In this document: one piece after another, positions 29,248 to 38,313 of the stretch | Position numbering within the stretch: position 1 is the first letter of the stretch | Layout: each line of letters starts with the position of its first letter | Source: an uncultured Fodinibius sp. | GTDB taxonomy: Bacteria; Bacteroidota; Rhodothermia; Balneolales; Balneolaceae | Length of the DNA stretch: 64,000 bases | Direction: 5' to 3' | Assembly: GCA_913056455.1 (NCBI GenBank) | Contig: CAJXMJ010000002.1 | Coordinates: 248,001 to 312,000 of the forward strand | The notes under the pieces: generated by a model | Databases searched by the model: none | Seen by the model: only the letters and a program-made list of their open reading frames with translations | What the model was told of the DNA's origin: nothing | Translations under genes and position numbers: made by a program

Positions 29248-29441
29248 AAAAGTTATTCATTCCGGAGCAGAGCGCCGGAAGGAGGATTCATAAATTACTA
29301 TAACCAGAGCTGCAATTAGAAATATATTAGATCCATCGGATAGACACGACAAAGCCTCCAATGGAATTACAATTTGCCGCGTTGCATTAAGGCCACGTTT
29401 TCATATTTTCGGGAGTCCTCAACGAATTTCAGCATCCACTC

Positions 29442-31949
29442 ATGGTCGAACATAATCCCGAAGCAAAGCAAAAACAATCTGAAGAAAGCGAACAGCGAAA
29501 AACCGATGTTTCGTATCGCCGACAACCTAATACCATTGCCGAGCACCAGGTTCGAGGACAAAAAGTTCTTCTCCGTTCCGATAATAATATAGAGCTGCAA
29601 ATTACCGTTCATACCGATGAAATCATCCAGCTGAAATACGTGCTTGAAGGCGATCGTCCCTCTAATTTTTCCTATTCTATCGATCCGCAGTTTGAGCCCA
29701 AAAACCCTGCATTTTCGATACAAGAAACAGAAAAGTATGTTGAAATAGCTACGGATTCACTCCTGTGTCGTGTATCACAAAAAGATATGAAGGTCAGCTT
29801 TTGGGATACCGACGGTACCTTGTTATGTCAAGATGCCAAACCCTTCCGGCGCAAAGACAGCATTATGAAGGGCGTTACCGAAGTAAAAGTTACCAAGGAA
29901 GCACCCGGCGACACCCATTACTTTGGATTGGGCGATAAAATCACTGACGACGGCACACTGCGTGGGCATTCATTTGAAAACTGGAATACTGATGCCTACG
30001 CTTATGAGCTGGATGAGCATCGCGATCCGCTCTACCGGAGTATCCCTTTTTATCAAGCACTTAATAGCAATGGCAACGCCTACGGCATCTTCTTGGATAA
30101 CACTTATCGTTCCCATTTCGATTTTGATTCAAAAAATAAGAAAACCTGTACCATTTCAGCCGATGGCGGATGCATGAACTACTATTTTATCTACGGTCCA
30201 GAGCTAACTACGGTATCCGAACGGTACGCCAAGCTTACCGGCACGCCCGAGCTACCGCCCCTGTGGGGACTCGGCTACCACCAGTGCCGATGGAGCTACT
30301 ACCCCGAAGAGCGAGTCCGAGAGCTGGCCCAAGTCTTCCGTGACAAAGAGATTCCCTGTGACGCCATCTACCTCGATATCGACTACATGGCCGATTATCG
30401 CGTCTTTAGCTGGGATAACGATCGCTTCCCCGATCCAAAAAAATTAATCAGTGATCTCAAAGAAGAAGGCTTTGAAACCATTGTCATGATCGATCCGGGT
30501 ATTAAAATGGATGAGAATTATGAAATATATCAACAGGGATTGGAAAACGACTATTTCTGTAAACGTCCCGATGGCGAACTGATGATCGGTCCCGTCTGGC
30601 CACCTAAAACAGTTTTCCCCGACTATACGAATCCCGAAGTGCGCCAGTGGTGGGGCGACCTCTATCAAGACCTGCTCACCGATAAAGGAGTCAGCGGCGT
30701 ATGGAACGACATGAACGAACCGGCCGTCTTTGAAGTCAAAGCTAAAACCTTTCCCGATAACATCCGCCACCATTTCGACGGATATTTTGCCAGCCATAAA
30801 AAAGCACATAATATCTACGGCATGCAGATGGCCCGTGCCTCATACGATGGCATCAAAAAACACCACAAAAATAAACGCCCCTTTCTGTTAACCCGCGCCA
30901 ACTTTTCCGGCGGACAGCGATATGCCGCCCTGTGGACCGGTGACAATATCGCCAACTGGGAGCACCTCCGTCATGCCCTCGAGCAGTGTGTGCGGCTCAG
31001 CATCTCCGGATACTCCTTTGTGGGGACGGATATCGGCGGCTTTGTCGAGCAGCCCAGCGCCGAACTCTTTACTCGCTGGCTGCAGCTGGGCGTCTTCCAC
31101 CCGCTCTTCCGCAACCACACCATGGGCTACGAAGAAGAAGGCGCTGATGTCGTCAAAGAAGACCAGCAAAAACAGAAGAAACTACAATCCGATGCCGACC
31201 AGGAGCCGTGGACATTCGGGCAAAAATATACCAATATCAACCGCTCGGTCATCGAACTTCGCTACCGCCTGCTGCATTACCTTTACACCGCATTTCACCA
31301 ATACGTAGAAGACGGCACCCCAATATTACGTCCCGCAGCCTTCCACAACCAAGACGATGCCAAGTCTGTAACCTCGCACGACACCTTTTTGTTTGGGGAT
31401 AAGATTCTGGTTGCGCCTGTTATCAAGAAAGATGCACGCAGTCGAAAAACCTATCTCCCCTCGGGCAAATGGTACGACTATCGCACCAACGAGCTCCTTG
31501 AAGGTGACCAAACTCACACCGTTGAAGCTCCTATTTCAGAAATTCCCTTTTTTGTAAAAGCGGGAACGGTACTGCCCCTTCGCGAAGTGATGCAATACAC
31601 CCGCGAACGCGATCCCGAACTGTTGGAACTCAATGTGTACTACGGAACGCAACTAAGCGAAAGCAGCCTGTATGAGGATCAGGGAGAAGGGTTTTCTCAC
31701 AACGAGGGCAACTACCGTTTAACCAAATTTCAATTTAAATCGGATCCCCAAAATAAAACCGTAACGATCACGGCCGATCGTGAGGGTACTTTTGATCCTG
31801 AATATGATAAAGTAAAAATCAATCTCATCGGGCAATCATTTGAACCCGATCATATTGAAATTGACGGACAGTCTGTCTCACCATCCGAAGATCAAGGCGT
31901 ATTCACATTTAAAATCGATACCGATTTTAAAACCATCAAAATTTACTGA
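29442..31949 (+). CDS. Glycoside hydrolase family 31 alpha-glucosidase
   Basis: An 835-residue alpha-glucosidase of family GH31. The catalytic nucleophile is Asp423 in GVWNDMNEPAVF and the acid/base is Asp501 in WTGDN; substrate-pocket motifs LWGLGYHQCRWSYYPEERV and YLDIDYMADYRVF precede them, and beta-sandwich domains flank the barrel. There is no signal peptide, so it should act in the cytoplasm on maltose or short alpha-glucans. About 60 N-terminal residues are hydrophilic and may be partly untranslated. It lies after glpD but with a gap of nearly 200 bases. Confidence 0.93.
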   Translation: MVEHNPEAKQKQSEESEQRKTDVSYRRQPNTIAEHQVRGQKVLLRSDNNIELQITVHTDEIIQLKYVLEGDRPSNFSYSIDPQFEPKNPAFSIQETEKYVEIATDSLLCRVSQKDMKVSFWDTDGTLLCQDAKPFRRKDSIMKGVTEVKVTKEAPGDTHYFGLGDKITDDGTLRGHSFENWNTDAYAYELDEHRDPLYRSIPFYQALNSNGNAYGIFLDNTYRSHFDFDSKNKKTCTISADGGCMNYYFIYGPELTTVSERYAKLTGTPELPPLWGLGYHQCRWSYYPEERVRELAQVFRDKEIPCDAIYLDIDYMADYRVFSWDNDRFPDPKKLISDLKEEGFETIVMIDPGIKMDENYEIYQQGLENDYFCKRPDGELMIGPVWPPKTVFPDYTNPEVRQWWGDLYQDLLTDKGVSGVWNDMNEPAVFEVKAKTFPDNIRHHFDGYFASHKKAHNIYGMQMARASYDGIKKHHKNKRPFLLTRANFSGGQRYAALWTGDNIANWEHLRHALEQCVRLSISGYSFVGTDIGGFVEQPSAELFTRWLQLGVFHPLFRNHTMGYEEEGADVVKEDQQKQKKLQSDADQEPWTFGQKYTNINRSVIELRYRLLHYLYTAFHQYVEDGTPILRPAAFHNQDDAKSVTSHDTFLFGDKILVAPVIKKDARSRKTYLPSGKWYDYRTNELLEGDQTHTVEAPISEIPFFVKAGTVLPLREVMQYTRERDPELLELNVYYGTQLSESSLYEDQGEGFSHNEGNYRLTKFQFKSDPQNKTVTITADREGTFDPEYDKVKINLIGQSFEPDHIEIDGQSVSPSEDQGVFTFKIDTDFKTIKIY

Positions 31950-31950
31950 T

Positions 31951-31990
31951 ATCCCTGATAGTAGTCACAGGGATTCCCCTATATTTTTAA
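31951..31990 (+). terminator. Possible terminator after the GH31 gene
   Basis: ATCCCTG pairs with CAGGGAT over a 10-base loop, then CCCC and ATATTTTTAA. The stem is short and the T run is displaced, so this is weak. Confidence 0.35.
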
Positions 31991-32061
31991 GTCCCCCTCC
32001 TTATTATTCTGTAACTACTTGTTTTTCTAAAACTTATATCTAATAAAAAGGGGAGACTATT

Positions 32062-32535
32062 ATGAGATCACTATTCGCGTTTATCCTGTGTATCTGTTTT
32101 TCAATTGCTATCACATTCGATGCTGTTGCCCAAGACATGCCAAAGGCCAAAAAGATGGAGGGACATATCTGGCACCAAGTAGTGATGGTGAAGTTCGAGC
32201 CCGGCATGGCTGATTCAGCCGCAAAAATCATCAACAATCATTTTATGAAAGCCGGCATGGAGATGGATTCAGATATGCCCGGTCCGCAGATTATGCGCCT
32301 TCGATCCGGCGAATGGGACATGCTGATGGTCTGGACATTGAAAGGCATCGAGGATATGAACTGGGAGACGTCGCCCGATGATGCTAAATGGATGGCTCAA
32401 ATGGCTAAGCAGGAAGGCGGTATGGATAAAGCTATGAAGCTGATGAAAGACTATGTATCGCTCATCGATAATTCTACATCGTACTTAGCCACTACCCGTG
32501 ACATGCCCGCCGAAGCGATGGGCAGTCGGGAGTAA
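32062..32535 (+). CDS. Exported methionine-rich protein of unknown function
   Basis: A 157-residue protein with a cleavable signal peptide (cut probably after TFDAVAQ). The mature part has about 14 methionines, including MAQMAKQEGGMDKAMKLM, and the segment HQVVMVKFEPGMADSAAKI recalls the ferredoxin-like strand-helix unit of dimeric alpha/beta barrel proteins. No family is recognised with certainty. Methionine clusters can bind copper or scavenge oxidants, but that is only a possibility. A GGGGAG purine tract precedes the ATG. Confidence 0.7.
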   Translation: MRSLFAFILCICFSIAITFDAVAQDMPKAKKMEGHIWHQVVMVKFEPGMADSAAKIINNHFMKAGMEMDSDMPGPQIMRLRSGEWDMLMVWTLKGIEDMNWETSPDDAKWMAQMAKQEGGMDKAMKLMKDYVSLIDNSTSYLATTRDMPAEAMGSRE

Positions 32536-33052
32536 ATATATCATTCGAACATCATTAGATAGCAATTGTAACCTTTGTTGCGGAGCAAATTAACATTTAA
32601 ACTGCGCGGGAATGAATTCCCGCGCTAATAGAAAGACCGTTTATAATTCCCTCCCTGCGAGGATACGGGATCGATTCGGCGGGTTTGTTATATTGATTGG
32701 GTTAGTCCTAAGAACACACCCCGGTTTTTGGAAAACACAAAAATCCCCTCTCAAGAGAGGGGATTTTATTCCTGCTAAATTCTAATAATGCAACCCGAAA
32801 AATATCTCATAATTACGCCGATGAAGGGAATTTACTATTGCCATGACCACTGAAGCAATCTCTTAAAAGCACATCTCAAATCCCCTCCATGGGAGGGGTG
32901 CCGAGACCTTCGAGGCGGAGTGGGTCGTTAATACCGCAGGAAGAATTCCCGCGCCGGTGATTATCAATCATGGCATTCTTCAATTCATTTCAAATTCTCT
33001 TACCTTTATATTTTTGTCCAGTTCATCAACCATGAGATAAATTTACAGCTAA
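32536..33052. repeat. Repeat-rich intergenic region
   Basis: This 517-base stretch has no convincing gene. It holds a 22-base palindrome of GCGCGGGAAT and ATTCCCGCGC (32604-32625), a 12-base-stem hairpin (32740-32767), a TCCCCTCC...GGAGGGGTG hairpin followed by GGCGGAGTGGGT (32880-32925) and a second partial AATTCCCGCGCC half-site near 32944. Elements of this kind are dispersed through many Bacteroidota genomes, as far as I recall. The combination looks like a landing site or debris of small non-coding repeats. Confidence 0.6.
32740..32767. terminator. Symmetric terminator-like hairpin
   Basis: AAAATCCCCTCT and AGAGGGGATTTT pair perfectly across a CAAG loop. A and T ends on both sides would allow termination in either direction, but the nearest gene end is 200 bases away, so it may simply be one of the dispersed repeats. 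Confidence 0.5.
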
Positions 33053-33796
33053 ATGATTCGGGTCACTCTCCGCTTTTACGGTGATTTAAACGACCTCCTT
33101 TTCGGTGGATTTACCGGCCCCATGGTACAGCGTAAACTGCCGGGACCTACTTCCGTTAAAGACCTTATCGAAGGATGCGGCGTACCTCATACCGAAGTAG
33201 ATCTGATCCTGGCTGATGACCGCCCGGTCGACTTCTCCCACCTCATCCGGGAAGACCAATCCATTAGTGCCTACCCCTTTTTTAACCATCTCGATATACC
33301 CGCAAGCAAGCGCCTGCAAAAGCCCACCCTGCCCCACAACCGCTTCTTGGTCGATACCAACTTAGGTAAGCTAGCTCGCTACCTCCGGATGGCCGGCTTC
33401 GATACGGCCTATATTCGAGAGCAAGCAGACGAAGAAATCATCAGCCAAATGCTGGGAGAACAAAGGGCGCTGCTCTCCCGTGATCACAAGCTACTGATGC
33501 ATAAAGTGGTGGAATACGGTTACCTGCCGCGGTCGGATGATCCTGCCGAACAGTTCCGTGAAGTATGCCGCCGTTTTGATCTGCTTGATAAGATCCATCC
33601 CTTTTCAAGATGCCCGAACTGCAACGGTGTGCTGCAATCCGTATCCAAAGAAGATATCACCGATCAGCTTGAACCCCTTACCAAACAGCATTTTGAGGAT
33701 TTCTCACAATGCGTCGACTGTGGACAGATTTACTGGGCCGGCTCACACCGACGCCGACTGGATCCAAGAATAAAAGAGCTATTCAACCGAACCTAA
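33053..33796 (+). CDS. Mut7-C RNase-domain protein with an N-terminal ubiquitin-like domain
   Basis: Residues 1-80 match the Mut7-C ubiquitin-like fold (RFYGDLNDLL, then SVKDLIEGCGVPHTEVDLIL and DRPVDFSHLIREDQSISAYP). Residues 93-240 match the Mut7-C PIN-like RNase domain: FLVDTNLGKLARYLRMAGFDTAY with its first acidic residue, LLSRDHKLL, and a zinc ribbon CPNC...CVDC. The family is named after the C-terminus of C. elegans Mut-7 and is presumed to cleave RNA; its bacterial role is unknown. The length is normal. Confidence 0.88.
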   Translation: MIRVTLRFYGDLNDLLFGGFTGPMVQRKLPGPTSVKDLIEGCGVPHTEVDLILADDRPVDFSHLIREDQSISAYPFFNHLDIPASKRLQKPTLPHNRFLVDTNLGKLARYLRMAGFDTAYIREQADEEIISQMLGEQRALLSRDHKLLMHKVVEYGYLPRSDDPAEQFREVCRRFDLLDKIHPFSRCPNCNGVLQSVSKEDITDQLEPLTKQHFEDFSQCVDCGQIYWAGSHRRRLDPRIKELFNRT

Positions 33797-33849
33797 GTAC
33801 AAGATTTTTATAAATTCATTCTGTGTATCCACATCTCGTCCCAAACAAA

Positions 33850-34611
33850 TTATTTCAACTTATCTATAATCTCCGGTATCTCTTTTTCCTCGAACGTCCG
33901 AATAAGCTTAAGGGTATGGGGAAGCAGAAATCCAGGGGGATCAACCACTTTCTTAGCCACCTTCGCGATGTGTTCATCCATCTCGCGAATAATATGTTCC
34001 TTCTCCTGCTCATCTGCATGCGTCAGGGTCACAGCAGCATTCCATGCGAAATCCCGCGCCCTCCTGATGCTGAAATTCACAACCGCCTCATCGCTTTGCT
34101 TGCCTACCCAGTCGATCAAAAACAGCAGCGGTGATGCCCGTGAAATGCGCACCTGCATTTCATCAATCAGTTCCTCTAGCAGGATATTCACCGTCATAAA
34201 ATCCTTCTTAAGGGATTGTATCTGTCCGTCCGGAACGGTCTCGGCCGCTGCTATTCCCAAGTCCAGGTTGATATGTGCATTCATACCCAGCAGAAGGTGC
34301 TGCAAGATAACCGGTTTTGGGCCGCCGGGATCCACCGCCGCATCGAAAGCGATCTTCCATACCAACGATACCGGTTGGTCGTGCCGGTAGCCCCAAAAGG
34401 CACGAATATACTTCTTGGCAAAATCGACATCGAATCGCTCCATGCGCCGGGCATCCTCGAACTGTCCTTGTGCTATCCCCTCCGCTATCTTGGCCGTGGT
34501 TCTACGATATACAAAGGCAAAAATAGCCAACGGACTACCTTCTTCTACGGTAGTTTCGATGATATCATCGAGCTCATCTAGTACTCCGTCAATAGATTTT
34601 ATTTCTGACAT
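33850..34611 (-). CDS. DUF5995 family protein
   Basis: A 253-residue all-helical protein without signal peptide. The segment PVILQHLLLGMNAHINLDLGIAAAE is the family landmark, with several conserved histidines and the earlier DFAKKYIRAFWGYR stretch. The spread of histidines and acids along helices recalls metal-binding helical bundles, but no function is established. It converges with the Mut7-C gene and diverges from the HNH gene. Confidence 0.8.
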   Translation of the reverse strand: MSEIKSIDGVLDELDDIIETTVEEGSPLAIFAFVYRRTTAKIAEGIAQGQFEDARRMERFDVDFAKKYIRAFWGYRHDQPVSLVWKIAFDAAVDPGGPKPVILQHLLLGMNAHINLDLGIAAAETVPDGQIQSLKKDFMTVNILLEELIDEMQVRISRASPLLFLIDWVGKQSDEAVVNFSIRRARDFAWNAAVTLTHADEQEKEHIIREMDEHIAKVAKKVVDPPGFLLPHTLKLIRTFEEKEIPEIIDKLK

Positions 34612-34715
34612 AGCTATAACCTTCAGTTAGATGACATTTAATCTGATTTTCTTTATTAATCAAAGTATAATGTTATTCTTAAAACATTCATTATTAATTG
34701 GGTGTAAGTTTTTAC

Positions 34716-35606
34716 ATGACCCTAGATAAACAGATAAGGTTAGCTGCTTTTAACTGGCTGAGTGATCAAGTAGAGAAACACGGTGATGTACTCAACCGGG
34801 ATAAGTTGAGACAGGGTTTTGAATTCAAAGGTACACGAATCCCATTGGTTTCTCCTCAAGGTATTTTTAAACCCAAACAACTAGATCTGCCGCTGACCAT
34901 TACTACATCACCCAAGGGGCCTTATAAAGATAGTTTTGATGAGAATGATTTTCTGCTCTATAAGTACAGAGGCACTAATCCGATGCACCGCGACAATATA
35001 GGATTGCGCAAATGCATGCAGAAAGAAATTCCGCTCATTTATTTTCATGGTGTTGTACCCAGTAAATACTTGGCCGTTTGGCCCGTATATATCATTGGTG
35101 ATAACCCCAATACTTTGACATTCAAAGTGGCAGCTGACAACCAGTATGAAATTGAGTATGACGAAAACAAACTCAAAGAAGAAAATAATTACCGCCGAGC
35201 TTATATTACTTCTACTGTGAAAAGACGGCTTCACCAGCGGGGATTCCGAGAACGGGTTATGGCCGCTTATCAATCACAATGCGCTTTCTGTCAGCTAAAA
35301 CATGCAGAACTACTCGATGCTGCCCACATTATTCCCGACAATGAGGATAAAGGAGTCCCGTCGGTAAATAATGGTTTAGCATTATGTAAGATTCATCATG
35401 CAGCTTTTGACCAGCATATTATTGGTGTTTCTCCTGATTACCAGATTAAAGTAAAAGACAACGTACTTCGAGAAAAGGATGGGCCGATGCTGAAGCACGG
35501 TATTCAAGAATTGCAAGATCAAAAACTAATATTACCTAAATCGAAGAAAGCGTGGCCGAAGCAGGAGTTTTTGGAGGTGAGATACCAAGAGTTTCAAAAT
35601 ACGTAA
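34716..35606 (+). CDS. HNH endonuclease, restriction-type
   Basis: The C-terminal third carries an HNH nuclease: CAFCQLKHAELLDAAHIIPD, then NNGLALCKIHHAAFD, with the zinc cysteines and catalytic histidine of the HNH_2 family. The N-terminal 180 residues form a separate domain seen in orphan HNH restriction enzymes and thought to read modified bases (SRA-like or McrA-head-like); no methyltransferase gene is near, so a type IV role is possible. The ATG used here gives MTLDKQIRLAAF; an upstream TTG would add six residues. It is AT-richer than most neighbours and could be acquired. Confidence 0.82.
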   Translation: MTLDKQIRLAAFNWLSDQVEKHGDVLNRDKLRQGFEFKGTRIPLVSPQGIFKPKQLDLPLTITTSPKGPYKDSFDENDFLLYKYRGTNPMHRDNIGLRKCMQKEIPLIYFHGVVPSKYLAVWPVYIIGDNPNTLTFKVAADNQYEIEYDENKLKEENNYRRAYITSTVKRRLHQRGFRERVMAAYQSQCAFCQLKHAELLDAAHIIPDNEDKGVPSVNNGLALCKIHHAAFDQHIIGVSPDYQIKVKDNVLREKDGPMLKHGIQELQDQKLILPKSKKAWPKQEFLEVRYQEFQNT

Positions 35607-35898
35607 CAAATAGTACAAAATGACAATTATTAAAGAAGCCCAAAAAGACCAACGAGTTATAGGGCTATAAACAAGCCCTGTATAAAGTTAGATAATGTTC
35701 AAATCCAGTCCAGGGCAATACAAGAAATATATTTTAAAGCTACTTCCTCTATTTCGCTTATCCTTTCGAAATTTCTCCCTTAAAATAAATACAGAATAGA
35801 TTACCCCACCACCCTATTTATTTTTTCTAATTGACAACATTCTATTATATAATGTTTTGCCAGAGCATTATACCCTTTAAACCTTAGGAAGTAGATAT

Positions 35899-36405
35899 AT
35901 GAATGTATCCCGATTTCTAACCCTTGCCGCTAAGCCCGTGTTATTCCTGCTGGAATATCTGTTCAAGCTCGCTGCTGGGGTTATCGGCATGCTTGTGTTG
36001 GGGGCCGGCGGTTCTTTTTTTAGTAAAATGGGAACGGGCTTCAGCTCTATTGGGAATGTTCTCAATCAAATCGCTGAATGGCCTGACAGGCTTACCTATA
36101 TCGGCACCGTAGTTCAGGATTATAACACCCTTACCGCCTCAGCATTTAACGAACGTTACGGTGGAAATGCGATAAATCGGCTGATGGAATTACTAAACGA
36201 AGGCGTGGCCTATGGACAGGCCGTATATCAAAATATTACTGAACAACCGGTTATAACCATTTTAGCGACCCTTATTGTTTTTCTTCTCTTTTATATCATC
36301 GGTCGGGCCTGCCGCTTTTATCGCCAAAAGGGACAGGGTTCTTTTCTAATTAAAAAAGAACGCGAACTTGGAAAACGGGTTTTTGATCAGCCGGAAACCT
36401 CTTGA
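35899..36405 (+). CDS. Membrane protein of unknown function
   Basis: A 168-residue protein with a hydrophobic N-terminal third (residues 5-50, one or two helices containing GVIGMLVLGAGGSFF), a hydrophilic middle, a second helix at about 125-145 (ILATLIVFLLFYIIG) and a basic C-terminal tail (KKERELGKR). I recognise no family. It stands alone, after a gap of about 290 bases without a gene in which only a weak hairpin (near 35660) is visible. Confidence 0.65.
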   Translation: MNVSRFLTLAAKPVLFLLEYLFKLAAGVIGMLVLGAGGSFFSKMGTGFSSIGNVLNQIAEWPDRLTYIGTVVQDYNTLTASAFNERYGGNAINRLMELLNEGVAYGQAVYQNITEQPVITILATLIVFLLFYIIGRACRFYRQKGQGSFLIKKERELGKRVFDQPETS

Positions 36406-36491
36406 AATAAACAGGCAAACTTCTATAGATCATAAATAAGAGTGATTGGGATTAGTTGTTCCCCTCCATTCTGGGCAAACCAACAGCCACA

Positions 36492-36854
36492 TTATTTCAA
36501 TTTCATGATCTTCGCCGCTCGTTTGGGTCCGATTCCTTTAACGGATCGAAGCTCTTCTTCGGTGAGCTCCATCAGGGCTTCTTTGCTTGTGATGCCCATC
36601 TCCACCAAGTTTTCGGCCACGCGGCTGGTCACCCCGTCAATATTGCTCAGCTCCTCGATGATCTGCTCGTTGGAACCCACCCTGCCTTGCTCGGCTTCGG
36701 CACCCTTTTCGGGAGGGGATTGTGAGGTCGTATGGTCTTCTGCAGTCGGTTTGTGTTGTTCTTCCGTTTCCGTTGGTCGCTCCCATTTTTTGCAGAGCCA
36801 GTACCCGCCGATGGGCAGGGCCGCAAGGAGTACTATTTTCAAGAAGAATCGCAT
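36492..36854 (-). CDS. Membrane-anchored helix-hairpin-helix protein
   Basis: An N-terminal membrane helix (IVLLAALPIGGYWLC) is followed by a charged, low-complexity linker rich in Glu, Thr and Pro, then two tandem helix-hairpin-helix motifs (IDGVTSRVAENLVEMG and VKGIGPKRAAKIMKL). HhH pairs bind DNA without sequence specificity, so the layout resembles a short ComEA-like DNA-tethering protein, though ComEA has its own HhH spacing. The ATG used gives MRFFLKIVLL; one seven codons upstream (36875) is possible. Topology decides whether the HhH faces DNA or the periplasm. Confidence 0.72.
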   Translation of the reverse strand: MRFFLKIVLLAALPIGGYWLCKKWERPTETEEQHKPTAEDHTTSQSPPEKGAEAEQGRVGSNEQIIEELSNIDGVTSRVAENLVEMGITSKEALMELTEEELRSVKGIGPKRAAKIMKLK

Positions 36855-37174
36855 AGTTTTAGGATGCTTATACAAACAGTTTATAAAAGTATAATCAAAA
36901 ATTTAATACTTTCCTGCAATACGGTTTTCCTGAAGTATTTTCCGTTTTTTCACTCAGGGGGTCTGGAGGAATTGCGGGAAGGAAAAGCGCCAAAGCATTA
37001 GATGGTTTAGAGCAAAAGCGTACTTACGAATATCAAAAAAACAATATCTACAATTCCCACCAGCGCTTTTTTCGACTATTTTCTGGCGACAAAAAATAGT
37101 CATATCCATTGCATCAAAATAAAAGAAACACTACCGATGTTTTTGCCAATAAAGAAGTAAACCACTCCAATAAC

Positions 37175-37378
37175 CTACTTTATTTTATCCCTCAATAAAC
37201 CCATCAGTCCGCCAATCGTTGCCGCACCACCTCCCACCAACATCCAGATGGCTTTATCGGAACCGGATCCGCCAAACAATTGATCCACCTCAGATTGAAA
37301 CGACTGGTATTCTTGGTATCCGAAATACAATAATAGTAGTCCACCGACCAGTAATGCTGCTGAAATAACCTTTCTCAT
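37175..37378 (-). CDS. DUF3185-like small membrane protein
   Basis: A 67-residue protein with two membrane helices (VISAALLVGGLLLLYFGY and AIWMLVGGGAATIGGLMGLL) joined by a short loop with GGSGSDKAIW, matching the DUF3185 pattern. No function is known. It stands between the HhH protein and the metallopeptidase-like gene, all on the minus strand but widely spaced. Confidence 0.75.
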   Translation of the reverse strand: MRKVISAALLVGGLLLLYFGYQEYQSFQSEVDQLFGGSGSDKAIWMLVGGGAATIGGLMGLLRDKIK

Positions 37379-37475
37379 GATATACCTTATTGGTTTTTAG
37401 TATACCCATAGCTACCAAATTTGGCGGCCAACAACAAGGCGACCCAAGCTTAAATATTTACCGCGGCCTTTACTG

Positions 37476-38207
37476 CTATTGTTCCGCGGGGATAATCACC
37501 GTTTTCAAATTCTTCCAGCTTACAGCTAGTACAATCACCCAGAGCAATGTCCACAGATTCACAATAACGGGCGACCCGATAATGCCTGTCTGGTCCAACA
37601 CGCCCTGCTGATACAGCGCGTTCATCCCGATAATGACGACCAGCACATCAAAGATAAACGGCAGTAAAAGAAATCCGGTAAATCCCCACACCCGCTGGGA
37701 TGATGTTATGCTTTTCCAGCAGCGTACCAGCGGCGGCAAACAGATCGCGGTTACCATCACAATAGCCAGGGCCCAAAGCAGGTTGTCTCCAAGATAGTCA
37801 CCCAAGAAATATTTGAGTTCCATGAGCTCATCTCCCATTCCCATTAATGCGGTAAAAATTCGAGCAAAAGGCATGCTTCCAAAAATTAAAGCAAAGCCGA
37901 CAGACTGTATTCCGGGTGAATTATCATACCGATTGCTCAGCAGATAGTATCCAAGATAAATGATCAGGTAGGTAAAAAGAGGTCCTGCTAAAGAGGCTAT
38001 AATTGTCAGATCACCTTCGCAACAAAGCCCCCAGGTATTAAAATTTCGTTCCCCCCAGCATCCACAAATGATCCGGCCCACTACGGTATGCGCAATCTCG
38101 TGCAGCTCGTGCATCACAAATAAGAGCGCGACAAATGCGGTTGTGTTTTTTAAGGTAAGATTCAGTTTATATTCCGATGCGATCTTTTTGGCAGATTCTA
38201 AAGCCAT
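37476..38207 (-). CDS. Membrane protein with an HExxH motif (M50-like?)
   Basis: A 243-residue protein with about six hydrophobic helices. Near the end of the first helix it has HELHEIAH, containing the metalloprotease motif HEIAH (His36, Glu37, His40), as in site-2 proteases of family M50. The cysteine-rich loop CGCWGE...WGLCCEGD follows, and AGPLFTY recalls the AGP segment of M50 enzymes. The second M50 ligand motif (NPxDG) is not visible, so it is either a divergent intramembrane protease or an inactive relative. It stands alone downstream of the SLC12-like gene. Confidence 0.6.
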   Translation of the reverse strand: MALESAKKIASEYKLNLTLKNTTAFVALLFVMHELHEIAHTVVGRIICGCWGERNFNTWGLCCEGDLTIIASLAGPLFTYLIIYLGYYLLSNRYDNSPGIQSVGFALIFGSMPFARIFTALMGMGDELMELKYFLGDYLGDNLLWALAIVMVTAICLPPLVRCWKSITSSQRVWGFTGFLLLPFIFDVLVVIIGMNALYQQGVLDQTGIIGSPVIVNLWTLLWVIVLAVSWKNLKTVIIPAEQ

Positions 38208-38313
38208 TTCCTAAAGAATTGCATTTGAACTATAGTGATTAATAACTGCCCTAAAGCAGTTTTTTTAATCTATTATCTTGTGCAATTTTTGCTACGAATG
38301 ATCTTTAGTAGTG

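Noticed and set aside
32536-33052. CRISPR array
   Set aside because: The repeats are different palindromes at irregular spacing, not one direct repeat with uniform spacers, and no cas gene is present.
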